From Aurantiacibacter xanthus (GTDB lineage Bacteria; Pseudomonadota; Alphaproteobacteria; Sphingomonadales; Sphingomonadaceae): 64,000 nucleotides of DNA. The position numbers were made by a program, and so were the translations under genes. Shown piece by piece: positions 30,653-40,288 of the stretch. Within the stretch, counting starts at the first letter, position 1; each line of letters opens with the position of its first letter. Under the pieces are notes generated by a model, which worked only from the letters and a program-made list of their open reading frames with translations, searched no databases and had not been told where the DNA came from. The stretch covers positions 1 through 64,000 of the forward strand of contig NZ_QXFM01000015.1 of NCBI RefSeq assembly GCF_003584015.1, written 5' to 3'.

Positions 30653-31072
30653 TTGCATGGCGCGGCGCCATCCGCGCCCGATCTGGAAAGGAATAGGCTC
30701 ATTTCTACCAAGGATGCGGACCGCGAGCAGGGCAACGCTTTTCTGCCCCGTTTTGACGCTCAGGGCCTGGCCGGGGCAATCGTGCAGGACGAAACCACCG
30801 GCGAAGTGCTGATGTTCGCCTTCATGGACCAGGAGGCGCTCGACGCCACCCGGGCGACCGGGTTTGCGCATTTCCATTCGCGCAGCCGCGGCAAGCTCTG
30901 GAAGAAGGGTGAGACTTCGGGCCATTTGCTTGAGGTCAAGGCGATGCTGGTCGATTGCGATCAGGATGCCTTTGTGCTGAAGGTGCGCCCGCACGGCCCG
31001 GCCTGCCACACGGGAGAGCGTAGCTGCTTTTACCGGCGGCTCGGCCCCGATGGCCTGACCCGACTCGACTGA
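30653..31072 (+). CDS. hisI: Phosphoribosyl-AMP cyclohydrolase
   Basis: The third step of histidine synthesis: opening the adenine ring of phosphoribosyl-AMP. Signature segments are [31 protein letters not shown] and [11 protein letters not shown], with the zinc-binding [10 protein letters not shown]. The start is uncertain. A TTG at 30653 has no clear ribosome binding site. GGAAAGGAA lies about ten bases before an ATT at 30701, from which the protein would begin (M)[10 protein letters not shown], as homologues do. The real start may thus be the rare ATT. About 240 bases upstream are non-coding. The acyl-CoA dehydrogenase gene follows after 20 bases. Confidence 0.92.
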   Translation: MHGAAPSAPDLERNRLISTKDADREQGNAFLPRFDAQGLAGAIVQDETTGEVLMFAFMDQEALDATRATGFAHFHSRSRGKLWKKGETSGHLLEVKAMLVDCDQDAFVLKVRPHGPACHTGERSCFYRRLGPDGLTRLD

Positions 31073-31092
31073 CCATTGCCCGGAGACATTGA

Positions 31093-32871
31093 GTGACCCC
31101 TTACTATCCGCCTGTTCGCGATACCCTGTTCGTCATTGAGGACGTGCTCGAATTCGAGAAGTATCGCGGCATTGAGGCGTTCTCGCTGGTCGATGCGGAA
31201 ACGCTGGAAGCGGTGGTGAGCGAAGCGGGCAAGTTCTGCGCCGAGGTTATCGCGCCGCTTAACCAGAATGCCGATGCGCAGGGCTGCACCCGCCACGAGG
31301 ACGGCTCGGTCACCACTCCCGATGGCTTCAAGGAAGCCTATACCTCGCTGGTCGAGGCGGGGTGGGGCACGCTGGCCCAGCCCGAGGAGTTTGGCGGGCA
31401 GGGCATGCCGCATGTGCTCAATTCGGTTTTCGAAGAGTACATGAACGGCGCCTGCGCCGGGTTCACGATGTTCTCAGGCATCATGCAGGGCGCTGTGGCA
31501 ACGGTGAACAGCGCGGGCAGCGACGAGCTGAAAGCCGCCTATCTGCCGAAGATGGTGGCGGGTGAATGGCTGGCGACCATGGCGCTGACCGAGGCCCATG
31601 CCGGGACCGACCTCGGCCTGATGCGCACGCGCGCCGAAAGGCAGGCCGATGGCAGCTATGCGATCACCGGCGAGAAAGTGTTTATCTCGGGCGGTGAGCA
31701 TGATCTCACCGACAATATCGTCCACCTCGTGCTCGCCCGTGTGCCCGATGCACCGGCGGGAACGCGCGGGATCTCGCTGTTCCTCGTGCCCAAGGTGCTG
31801 GATGACGGCTCGCGCAACGCGGTGAGCTGCGGCTCGATCGAGCACAAGATGGGCCTTCATGGCTCGGCCACCTGCGTGATGAACTTCGATGGTGCCAAAG
31901 GCTGGCTGCTCGGCGAGGAGAACATGGGGCTGGCCGCCATGTTCATCATGATGAACGCCGCGCGGCTGGGCGTGGGCACGCAGGGGCTCGGCCATGCGGA
32001 GAATTCTTACCAGAAGGCCGCCGCCTATGCGCTTGATCGCAAGCAGGGCCGAGGGCTGGGCGAGCGTGACAAGGCGGCCGCAGCCGATCCGCTGATTGTT
32101 CACCCTGACGTGCGCCGGATGCTGATGGACGCGCGCGCCTTTGCCGAGGGGTTCCGCGCACTGGTGCTGTGGACCGCGCTCCATCTTGACCTCTCGCACC
32201 ATGCCGAGACGGCGGAAGAGCGCCAGCAGGCGGATGCCGTGGTCTCATTCATGACCCCGGTGCTCAAGGGCTTCGGCACCGATCGCGGGTTCGAGGTCGC
32301 GGTCAATATGCAGCAGGTTTACGGCGGGCACGGCTATGTCACCGAGTGGGGCATGGAGCAGATCGTGCGCGATGCCCGCATCGCCATGATCTACGAAGGC
32401 GCAAACGGCGTGCAGGCGCTCGACCTTGCCGGGCGCAAGACGGCCAAGGACGGCGGCGCGGTGGCCATGGCTTTCCTCGCCCAGATCGCCGCCGACTGCG
32501 ATGCGGCGGGCGATAAGCTGGCTTTCATCGCCGATCCACTCGGCAAGGCGGTCCACCATGGCGAGGCGGCGGCGAAGATGCTGGTTGAGCAGGGTGCGAC
32601 CAATCCGCAGGATATGGCGGGCGCGTCCTATGCCTGGATGCAGCTGGTGGGCGTGCTGGCCGTCGGCTGGATGTGGCTGAAGCAGGCCAAGGTTGCGCAA
32701 GGCAAGCTCGATGCGGGCGAGGGTGATGAAGGCTTCCTCAAGGCCAAGCTGGCGACGGCGGAGTTCTATGCCGAGCAGCAGCTGCCGCTCTGCACCGCGC
32801 TGCGTCACCGGGTGAAGGCAGGCGCTGGCGCGATGCTGGCGATGGAGCCGGAACAGTTTTTGCGGAGCTGA
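31093..32871 (+). CDS. Acyl-CoA dehydrogenase, DmdC/FadE-like with C-terminal extension
   Basis: 592 residues of the flavin-dependent acyl-CoA dehydrogenase superfamily. Regions visible: N-terminal helical domain, ATMALTEAHAGTDLGLMRTR (FAD/substrate loop), QQVYGGHGYVTEWGMEQIVRD written in part as GGHGYVTEWG, and the catalytic Glu in IYEGANGVQALDL. About 130 extra C-terminal residues (VLWTALHLDLS onward) are typical of the 600-residue subgroup that includes 3-methylmercaptopropionyl-CoA dehydrogenase (DmdC). The exact substrate cannot be told from sequence. The start is a GTG at 31093. It follows hisI closely and has a palindromic repeat after its stop. Confidence 0.88.
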   Translation: MTPYYPPVRDTLFVIEDVLEFEKYRGIEAFSLVDAETLEAVVSEAGKFCAEVIAPLNQNADAQGCTRHEDGSVTTPDGFKEAYTSLVEAGWGTLAQPEEFGGQGMPHVLNSVFEEYMNGACAGFTMFSGIMQGAVATVNSAGSDELKAAYLPKMVAGEWLATMALTEAHAGTDLGLMRTRAERQADGSYAITGEKVFISGGEHDLTDNIVHLVLARVPDAPAGTRGISLFLVPKVLDDGSRNAVSCGSIEHKMGLHGSATCVMNFDGAKGWLLGEENMGLAAMFIMMNAARLGVGTQGLGHAENSYQKAAAYALDRKQGRGLGERDKAAAADPLIVHPDVRRMLMDARAFAEGFRALVLWTALHLDLSHHAETAEERQQADAVVSFMTPVLKGFGTDRGFEVAVNMQQVYGGHGYVTEWGMEQIVRDARIAMIYEGANGVQALDLAGRKTAKDGGAVAMAFLAQIAADCDAAGDKLAFIADPLGKAVHHGEAAAKMLVEQGATNPQDMAGASYAWMQLVGVLAVGWMWLKQAKVAQGKLDAGEGDEGFLKAKLATAEFYAEQQLPLCTALRHRVKAGAGAMLAMEPEQFLRS

Positions 32872-32881
32872 CCTCTTTGTC

Positions 32882-32962
32882 CGTCACCCCGTGCTTGACA
32901 CGGGGTCGGGCTTCCTTCGCGCTCAAGTAAAGCCCAGGCCCGCATCAAGTGCGGGCCGACGG
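32882..32962. repeat. Compound palindromic repeat (CGTCACCCCG type)
   Basis: Two hairpins, ACCCCGTG/CACGGGGT at 32886-32906 and GGCCCGCA/TGCGGGCC near 32938-32957, are enclosed by outer CCGTC/GACGG ends. It is related to the simple palindrome at 10179 and lies between the convergent acyl-CoA dehydrogenase and hydrolase genes. Confidence 0.75.
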
Positions 32963-32968
32963 GTCTCT

Positions 32969-33664
32969 TTATCCGAGCACCTCATCGAACAGCGCGTGCA
33001 TCGCCGCCCAGCTCTGGCGGTCAGCGCTGGCGTCATAGGCGGTGGCGGGGTTGTCGGTCGGCGCGGGGTTGGTGAAACCGTGCTTGACCCCCGAGTAGGA
33101 GTGGAAGTGCCAGTTGGCTCCGGCCTCGTCCATTTCCTCCCAGAACGCCATCACCTGACTGCGCGGAACCATCGGATCGGCATCGCCATGGCAGACCAGA
33201 ATGCGCGCGCGTACGTCGCCGCGTTCCGCCGGGTGATCGGTGCCGAGCAGCCCGTGAAAGCTCACCGCCGCAAACAGCGGAGCCCCCTCGCGGGCCAGCT
33301 CCAGCGCGGCCTGGCCGCCCATGCAGAACCCGATTGCGCCGACGGGCAGGCCCGCCGCCTCGGGCAGCTGCACCAGCGCGCGCAGGTTGGCGCGCAGGCG
33401 CTGGCGGTAAAGCTCCACCGTGCTGCGCACCTCCATTGCCAGATCGCGCGCTGCGGCAAAGTCGTCCGGCATCTGGCCGTAGAAATCCGCCACCAGCGCG
33501 ACATAACCCGCCTCGGCCAGCGCATGGGCCTTGGCTTCGACCGAGGGGGTGATGTTCATGATCGTCGGCAGCACCAGCACCGCCGCGCGCGCCGGACCAT
33601 GCGGGCGGGCGACATGGCCGGTCAGCGCGGTTTTGCCATCGGTATAGGATACAGGTGCGAGCAT
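32969..33664 (-). CDS. Dienelactone hydrolase-family protein
   Basis: 231 residues with the alpha/beta-hydrolase fold of dienelactone hydrolase. The nucleophile is Cys in IGFCMGGQAAL rather than Ser; the acid is in CHGDADPMVP, and the His is in SGVKHGFTNP. The family cleaves cyclic ester bonds of aromatic degradation intermediates, but most members have unassigned substrates. The ATG at 33664 (MLAPVSYTDG) is preferred over an upstream in-frame start because residues before it overlap cysK. It begins 12 bases after the cysK stop on the same strand, so the two are probably co-transcribed. Confidence 0.85.
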   Translation of the reverse strand: MLAPVSYTDGKTALTGHVARPHGPARAAVLVLPTIMNITPSVEAKAHALAEAGYVALVADFYGQMPDDFAAARDLAMEVRSTVELYRQRLRANLRALVQLPEAAGLPVGAIGFCMGGQAALELAREGAPLFAAVSFHGLLGTDHPAERGDVRARILVCHGDADPMVPRSQVMAFWEEMDEAGANWHFHSYSGVKHGFTNPAPTDNPATAYDASADRQSWAAMHALFDEVLG

Positions 33665-33675
33665 CGGCAGCGCTC

Positions 33676-34596
<921 letters not shown>

Positions 34597-34632
34597 GCGC
34601 TTTTCCTCTCAGCTAGTGCTTTGCGCGAGTCC

Positions 34633-35937
34633 CTATCTGTCTAGCAGATCGCGCGGCGGATCGAAGGTCTTCGTGTTGCGCAGCACCGGGAACAGCCTGG
34701 TCCAGGCCGCGACAGTGGCAATCGCCCCCGCGCCGCCGACCACCACCGCGGCGACCGGGCAGATCAGGAAAGCGAGGCTGCCTGAGAAGAAATCGCCGAA
34801 CTCGTTCGAGGCCGAAATGGTCATCTGCGATACCGCCGACACGCGGCCGCGCTTTTCGTCCGGCGTATGCAGCTGGATCAGCGACTGGCGGATATAGACG
34901 CTGAACATATCCGCCGCGCCCACGATCACCAGCATGGCAAGGCTCAGCGGCATCCACCGTGAAAAGCCGAAGACAATGGTCGCCCCGCCGAAAGCGGCCA
35001 CGGCCAGCAGCATTTTTACGCCGACGTTGTTCCTCAGGGGGCGGAACGAGAACCACAGCGCCACGATCGCCGCGCCAATGGCAGGCGCCATGGCGAGCTG
35101 GGACAGCCCGCGCGAGCCCACTTGCAGAATGTCGCGCGCGAACACCGGAAACAGCGCAGTCGCCCCGGCAAGAAACACCGCGAACAGGTCGAGCGTGATC
35201 GAGCCGAGCACCATCTTGTTTTGTACGACATAGGCCATCCCCTCGCGAATCTGGTGAAGCGGACGCCCGGTGGAGCGGGCCGGCTGCGGCACCTTGCCGA
35301 TCAGCGACAGCAGCACGATGGTGAGCGCAAACAGCCCTGCCGATGCGGCATAGGGAATCCATGCGCCCGACACATAGAGATAGCCGCCCAGCGCCGGGCC
35401 GATGATCATGCCGCTCTGCCAGCTGATCGAGGAGAGCGCGATGGCGTTGGGCAGGATTTGCTTCGGCACCAGATTGGGCGCGAGCGAGGACAGCGCCGGG
35501 CCGGAAAAGGCCCGCGCCACGCCCAGCAGCACGGCCACGGTGAAGATGATCCACAGCTCGATATGTCCGTGGTAGGTCGCAAAGGCGAGCGCGCCGGCGC
35601 ACAGCAATTGCAGGCTAACGGTGATCCGCCCAAGGCTGCGGCGGTCGAAGCGGTCCGCGGCAAGACCCGAAAACGGCGTGAGCACGAACAGCGGCACGAA
35701 TTGCAGCAGCCCGATCATGGCCAGCTGGCCCGAGGCGTCGCCCACGCTCATCCCGCCAGCGCGGGCGATGTTGTAGGTCTGCCAGCCGATGATCAGCATC
35801 ATCGAATATTGCGACAGGGTCATGCACAGGCGCGCAGCCCAGAACATGCGAAAGTTGTGGATGCGAAACGGGTGGCTGGGGATGGCGGTCGTGGTGCTCA
35901 CAGGCTGGGCAATGGCAGGGCGTGAAGGCCTTGCCAA
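34633..35937 (-). CDS. MFS transporter, EntS/DHA3-like
   Basis: 434 residues with about twelve transmembrane helices. The loop after helix 2 is SGLAADRFDRRSLGRITV, the usual MFS motif A region. The sequence around ARAFSGPALSSLAPNLVP resembles the EntS/MFS_3 branch of exporters. The likely role is export of a small molecule or drug; the substrate is unknown. The start at 35937 is a TTG with no obvious ribosome binding site, and a GTG at 35901 is another option. It is the first gene of the run with cysK. Confidence 0.82.
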   Translation of the reverse strand: MARPSRPAIAQPVSTTTAIPSHPFRIHNFRMFWAARLCMTLSQYSMMLIIGWQTYNIARAGGMSVGDASGQLAMIGLLQFVPLFVLTPFSGLAADRFDRRSLGRITVSLQLLCAGALAFATYHGHIELWIIFTVAVLLGVARAFSGPALSSLAPNLVPKQILPNAIALSSISWQSGMIIGPALGGYLYVSGAWIPYAASAGLFALTIVLLSLIGKVPQPARSTGRPLHQIREGMAYVVQNKMVLGSITLDLFAVFLAGATALFPVFARDILQVGSRGLSQLAMAPAIGAAIVALWFSFRPLRNNVGVKMLLAVAAFGGATIVFGFSRWMPLSLAMLVIVGAADMFSVYIRQSLIQLHTPDEKRGRVSAVSQMTISASNEFGDFFSGSLAFLICPVAAVVVGGAGAIATVAAWTRLFPVLRNTKTFDPPRDLLDR

Positions 35938-35993
35938 GACAATCGCATTTTTTGGGCTGACAGCTTATCTTTGCGCCCGTGCAGGGCCGGGCT

Positions 35994-36335
35994 TCAGACG
36001 CGGCGGCGCAGCGCGGGGTTCGGCTGCATTTCCTTGATCAGCCTGGAAAAATCGTCGGCCCGGATCAGTCGCTCGAACTGAAATCCGGCGCGATCGTCCA
36101 CGACCCAGATGCAATAGGCCTCGATCCGCCCGATCACCGGCAGGCGCACGATCAGGCGGTCGCCGCGCACAATGTTGCCGGTGCCGCCGTCGATCATGAA
36201 GCCATGCGACGAGATATTGGCGATATGGAGCTTGAGATCGCCCTCGCGAAAGGACTCGGCAATCAGCGAATGGTTCACTGGATGCCGTGTCGAACGACGC
36301 ATATCGGTGGCACTTAGCTGTGCGCCAGATGCCAT
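35994..36335 (-). CDS. PilZ-domain protein
   Basis: 113 residues: RRSTRHPVNHSLIAE near the N-terminus resembles the RxxxR half of the cyclic-di-GMP site, and ANISSHGFMIDGG matches the (D/N)xSxxG half, with Asn in place of Asp. Cyclic-di-GMP binding is therefore likely. It is preceded by GGAGG about ten bases from the ATG at 36335 and by two small hairpins in the leader. Single-domain PilZ proteins act as effectors in motility, polysaccharide or cell-cycle control. Confidence 0.85.
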   Translation of the reverse strand: MASGAQLSATDMRRSTRHPVNHSLIAESFREGDLKLHIANISSHGFMIDGGTGNIVRGDRLIVRLPVIGRIEAYCIWVVDDRAGFQFERLIRADDFSRLIKEMQPNPALRRRV

Positions 36336-36353
36336 GGTGCGATTTCCTCCGTT

Positions 36354-36386
36354 ATTCGTGGCTACGAATCATTGTCGCAGACAATG
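36354..36386 (-). terminator. Two tandem hairpins between tyrS and the PilZ gene
   Basis: Two perfect 6-bp hairpins stand side by side: ATTCGT-GGCT-ACGAAT at 36354-36369 and CATTGT-CGCAG-ACAATG at 36370-36386. They start 13 bases after the tyrS stop codon and end 18 bases before the PilZ start. They may limit read-through or act as a leader structure; there is no T-run. Confidence 0.45.
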
Positions 36387-36398
36387 CTGGAGAGAATC

Positions 36399-37637
36399 TT
36401 AACCCCCGCTACAGCGTAGTATCGCATGTCGCTTCTTGCCGAGGCTGAGGCGGGCTTCGGCTCCGGGCTCGACCACGATCAGCTGGCCGGGATCGGATAC
36501 AGGCTCATCGTTCAGCCTCACCGCGTTCTCGGCAATCTTGCGCTTGGCTTCGCCGCCCGAAGCGGTGAACCCGAGCGCCGTCAGCACCGCACCGACGCGC
36601 ATGCCTTCGGCGGGCAGGTCGAGGCTGGGCAGATCAGAGCCCATGCCGCCGCCAGCGAAGGTCTGCTCGGCGGTGGCGCGAGCGGCTTTTGCGGCCTCGT
36701 CACCGCGCACCAGCGAGGTCACCTCGTCGGCGAGAACCACCTTGGCGTGGTTGATCTCGCTGCCTTCGAGCGCCTCAAGCCGCGCGATCTCGTCGAGCGG
36801 CAGGTCGGTGAACAGGCGCAGGAACTTGCCCACGTCGCGATCATCGACATTGCGCCAGTATTGCCAGAAATCGTAGCTGGGCAGCTGTTCCTCGTTGAGC
36901 CACACCGCCCCGGCGGCGGTCTTGCCCATCTTGGCCCCGTCCGCCGTGGTCAGCAGCGGGGTGGTGAGCCCGAACAGCTCCGAGCCGTCCATCCGGCGGC
37001 CCAGTTCCATCCCGTTGACGATATTGCCCCACTGGTCGGAGCCACCCATCTGCAGGCGCACGTCCATCGCTTTGGAGAGATGGCGGAAATCGTAACCTTG
37101 CAGGATCATGTAGTTGAATTCGAGGAAGGTCATCGGCTGCTCGCGGTCGAGCCGCAGCTTGACCGAATCGAAGGTCAGCATGCGGTTGATCGTGAAGTGC
37201 GTGCCGACTTCCTGCAGCAGCTCGATATAGCCGAGCTGGCCGAGCCAATCGTGATTGTTGACCATCACCGCGTCGGTCGGCCCGTCACCGAAAGTGAGCA
37301 GCTTGTCGAACACGGTGAAGATGCCACGGATATTCGCCTCGATGGTCTCGTCCGACAGCATCTTGCGGCTTTCGTCGCGCCCGGTGGGGTCGCCGATGCG
37401 GGTGGTGCCGCCGCCCATCAGCACGATCGGCTTGTGGCCGGTCTGCTGCAAGCGGCGCAGCATCATGATCTGGACGAGGCTGCCGATGTGCAGCGAGGGG
37501 GCCGTGGCGTCGAATCCAATATAGCCCGGAACGACTTGCCGCGCGGCAAGAACATCCAGTCCCGCAGCATTCGTCATCTGGTGGACATAGCCACGTTCGT
37601 CTAGCACGCGCAGCAAATCGGATTTGTAGGTCGTCAT
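36399..37637 (-). CDS. tyrS: Tyrosyl-tRNA synthetase
   Basis: 412 residues of the class I enzyme. HIGH motif: LHIGS at residues 49-53. KMSKS-like motif: AKMGKT, as in the TyrRS family. The specificity loop segment is [15 protein letters not shown]. The C-terminus has an S4 RNA-binding domain ([16 protein letters not shown]). The length is normal. It charges tRNA-Tyr. It is divergent from the DOMON-like gene, with 47 bases between starts. Confidence 0.97.
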   Translation of the reverse strand: MTTYKSDLLRVLDERGYVHQMTNAAGLDVLAARQVVPGYIGFDATAPSLHIGSLVQIMMLRRLQQTGHKPIVLMGGGTTRIGDPTGRDESRKMLSDETIEANIRGIFTVFDKLLTFGDGPTDAVMVNNHDWLGQLGYIELLQEVGTHFTINRMLTFDSVKLRLDREQPMTFLEFNYMILQGYDFRHLSKAMDVRLQMGGSDQWGNIVNGMELGRRMDGSELFGLTTPLLTTADGAKMGKTAAGAVWLNEEQLPSYDFWQYWRNVDDRDVGKFLRLFTDLPLDEIARLEALEGSEINHAKVVLADEVTSLVRGDEAAKAARATAEQTFAGGGMGSDLPSLDLPAEGMRVGAVLTALGFTASGGEAKRKIAENAVRLNDEPVSDPGQLIVVEPGAEARLSLGKKRHAILRCSGG

Positions 37638-37684
37638 CGTTCCCTCGGTTTGGCGGTGGCGGCGCTTAGCACGAGGACCCCTGC

Positions 37685-38230
37685 TTGCAAACGTACCAAC
37701 TTGTTCCCCACCCGTCCCATCCCCCCGTGGCAGTCGCCCGCGTCGAAGCGCGGATGATCTCTGCCAGCAACAACTGGCTCAGAGTGCGCTGGCGTGTCGA
37801 TGGGGTTTCGAAGCTGATTGTTCCACCCTTCGCCGGCAAGGGCCGTGCCGATAACCTCTGGCAGTCCACCTGTTTCGAGCTGTTCATGCAACCCGAAGGC
37901 GCCAGCGGCTATTCGGAGTTCAACCTTTCGCCGTCCGAGCGCTGGGCGGCCTACGACTTTACCGGCGTGCGCGAGGGCATGACCGAGCGCCCGTTCGAAC
38001 GCGAGCCGACCTGCACCATGCGCACCGGCATGGCGATGGCGATCTTCGATGCCGAACTGCCGCGCGCGCAGATGCCCGATCCGCCGTGCTCGCTGGGCTT
38101 TGCTGCGGTGCTGGAAGAGCAGGGCGGAGTGAAGAGCTACTGGGCGCTCGCCCATGGCAATCCCGACCAGCCCGACTTTCACGATCCTGCTTGCTTCACG
38201 GCGGAGTTTGCGCGAACCCGCGCGGCATGA
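37685..38230 (+). CDS. DOMON-like domain protein
   Basis: 181 residues of mostly beta structure. The segment [19 protein letters not shown] followed by [15 protein letters not shown] is the hallmark of the small bacterial DOMON-like family related to heme- or sugar-binding DOMON domains. There is no signal peptide, so it is probably cytoplasmic. The start is a TTG at 37685. Its stop overlaps the start of the next gene (ATGA), strongly suggesting a functional pair with the DUF1343 protein. The ligand is unknown. Confidence 0.75.
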   Translation: MQTYQLVPHPSHPPVAVARVEARMISASNNWLRVRWRVDGVSKLIVPPFAGKGRADNLWQSTCFELFMQPEGASGYSEFNLSPSERWAAYDFTGVREGMTERPFEREPTCTMRTGMAMAIFDAELPRAQMPDPPCSLGFAAVLEEQGGVKSYWALAHGNPDQPDFHDPACFTAEFARTRAA

Positions 38231-39426
38231 CCTTCGGTATCGACCGCCTCATCGCCGACCCCGCCTTGCGCGCGCCGCTGGAAGGCAAGCGCGTGTCGCT
38301 TGTCGCCCACCCGGCGAGCGTTACGGCTGACCTCACGCACAGCCTCGATGCGCTGATCGCGGCGGGGGTGAACGTGACCAGCGCCTTCGGCCCGCAACAC
38401 GGGCTGAAGGGCGACAAGCAGGACAACATGGTGGAAACCGAGGACGAGATCGATCCCGTCCTCGGCATCCCGATTTTCAGCCTCTACGGCGAGGTGCGAC
38501 GGCCCACGGCGGCGATGATGGACACGGCCGACGTGTTCCTGTTCGACCTGCAAGACCTCGGCTGCCGTATTTACACCTTTGTCACTACGCTGCTCTATCT
38601 GCTCGAAGAGGCGGCGCAGGCGGGCAAGAGTGTGTGGGTGCTCGACCGGCCCAACCCGGCGGGCCGTCCGGTCGAGGGCACTTTGCTGGTGCCGGGGCAG
38701 GAGAGCTTCGTTGGCGCGGCGCCGATGCCGATGCGGCACGGGCTGACCATGGGCGAGATGGGGCACTGGTTCGTGCGCCATTTCGGGCTCGATGTGGACT
38801 ACCGCGTGATCGCGATGGAGGGCTGGGAGCCGGACAGTGCGCCGGGCTACGGCTGGCCGACCGACCGTATCTGGATCAACCCGAGCCCCAATGCCGCGAG
38901 CCTCAACATGGCGCGTGCCTATGCCGGGACGGTGATGATCGAAGGCGCGACGCTTTCGGAAGGGCGGGGCACCACGCGTCCGCTCGAAGTGCTGTTCGGC
39001 GCGCCCGATGTCGATGCCAAGGCCGTGCTGGCCGAAATGAGCGCGTTCGCGCCCGAGTGGCTGGCTGGCTGCGCTCTGCGTGAGTGCTGGTTCACCCCGA
39101 CCTTCCACAAGCACGTGGGCGAGCTGTGCCACGGCCTGATGATCCACGCCGAGGGCCGGTTCTACGACCACCAGGCCTTCCGTCCGTGGCGCTTGCAGGC
39201 GCTGGCCTTCAAGGGGATCCGGCGGCTCTATCCCGATTACGAAATCTGGCGCGATTTCCCCTACGAATACGAGCTGGAGCGGCTGGCCATCGACGTGATC
39301 AACGGCGGCCCGGCCTTGCGCGAATGGGTCGACGATGCGGCGTCCGAAGCGGGCGACCTCGAACGGCTCGCCGCGATTGACGAAGCGCAATGGCGCGAGG
39401 ACTTGCGGGATATACTGCTCTACTGA
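38227..39426 (+). CDS. DUF1343 (NamZ-like) protein
   Basis: 399 residues of the DUF1343/YbbC family. A characterised Bacillus member, NamZ, is an exo-acting N-acetylmuramidase involved in cell-wall recycling. Conserved segments present: SAFGPQHGLKGDKQDN, LFDLQDLGCRIYTF, VLDRPNPAGR and EGRGTTRPLE. There is no signal peptide, unlike some homologues, which suggests cytoplasmic muropeptide salvage. It overlaps the DOMON-like gene by four bases and is followed by the GST gene after 28 bases. Confidence 0.85.
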   Translation: MTFGIDRLIADPALRAPLEGKRVSLVAHPASVTADLTHSLDALIAAGVNVTSAFGPQHGLKGDKQDNMVETEDEIDPVLGIPIFSLYGEVRRPTAAMMDTADVFLFDLQDLGCRIYTFVTTLLYLLEEAAQAGKSVWVLDRPNPAGRPVEGTLLVPGQESFVGAAPMPMRHGLTMGEMGHWFVRHFGLDVDYRVIAMEGWEPDSAPGYGWPTDRIWINPSPNAASLNMARAYAGTVMIEGATLSEGRGTTRPLEVLFGAPDVDAKAVLAEMSAFAPEWLAGCALRECWFTPTFHKHVGELCHGLMIHAEGRFYDHQAFRPWRLQALAFKGIRRLYPDYEIWRDFPYEYELERLAIDVINGGPALREWVDDAASEAGDLERLAAIDEAQWREDLRDILLY

Positions 39427-39454
39427 CAAGAACAGTGCATGAGGGAGAGAGATC

Positions 39455-40180
39455 ATGCTGACCTATTACAGCTTCGGGCCGGGTGCCAATTCGCTGAAGC
39501 CGATGCTGGCGCTCTATGAGAAAGGGCTGGAGTTTGAGCACAGGCTGCTCAACCCCGCCAAGTTCGAGCACCACGAGGCATGGTACAAGGAGATCAACCC
39601 GCGTGGGCAGGTGCCTGCGCTCGATGATGATGGCAAGATCGTCACCGAAAGCACGGTGATCTGCGAATATCTCGAAGACGCGCACCCGACCGCGCTGAAA
39701 CTGCGCCCCGACGACCATTTTGGCCGCGCGCAGATGCGGATCTGGACCAAGTGGGTCGACGAGTATTTCTGCTGGTGCGTCTCGACCATCGGCTGGTCGC
39801 GGCACGTCAGCAAGATGGTGGAGAAGCTGTCGGATGCCGAGTTCGAGGAGGTTGTCGCACGCATCCCGGTGCCCGAGCAGCAGGTGAAGTGGCGCCGCGC
39901 GCGCGAGGGTTTCCCGCAGGAGATGCTCGACGAGGAAATGCGCAAGATCGGTGTGTCGGTGCGCAAGCTCGACGATCACCTCGCCGATCACGAGTGGCTG
40001 GCAGGTGGGATGTACTCGCTGGCCGACATCTGCAACTTCTCGATCGCGAACGGGATGCAGTTCGGGTTCGCCGAGCTGGTGAACACGGATGACACCCCGC
40101 ACCTCGTGCGCTGGATCGAGCAGATCAACGCGCGGCCCGCGGTGAAGGCGGTGTTCGCGGAGGTACCAAGGGAGTTCTAA
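39455..40180 (+). CDS. Glutathione S-transferase, LigF-like (beta-etherase class)
   Basis: 241 residues with a thioredoxin-like N-terminal domain and a helical C-terminal domain. From memory, it shares long segments with LigF of Sphingobium, the GST that cleaves beta-aryl ethers of lignin: YSFGPGANSLKP, INPRGQVPALDDD, ESTVICEYLED, WVDEYFCWCVSTIGW, GFPQEMLDEE and YSLADICNF. Known LigF proteins act on guaiacylglycerol-beta-ether intermediates, giving a glutathione adduct. No other lignin genes are nearby, so the substrate may differ. A GGGAGAG ribosome binding site precedes the ATG. Confidence 0.85.
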   Translation: MLTYYSFGPGANSLKPMLALYEKGLEFEHRLLNPAKFEHHEAWYKEINPRGQVPALDDDGKIVTESTVICEYLEDAHPTALKLRPDDHFGRAQMRIWTKWVDEYFCWCVSTIGWSRHVSKMVEKLSDAEFEEVVARIPVPEQQVKWRRAREGFPQEMLDEEMRKIGVSVRKLDDHLADHEWLAGGMYSLADICNFSIANGMQFGFAELVNTDDTPHLVRWIEQINARPAVKAVFAEVPREF

Positions 40181-40288
40181 AGGGATTATGATGTTGGCGG
40201 CGTTTGGCTGAGGCAGTGGCCAGCAGAAACCAAATTATCATCCAAGAGGCCGCTGAAGCCATCACTGGCTTGGCTTTCATAGTGATGG

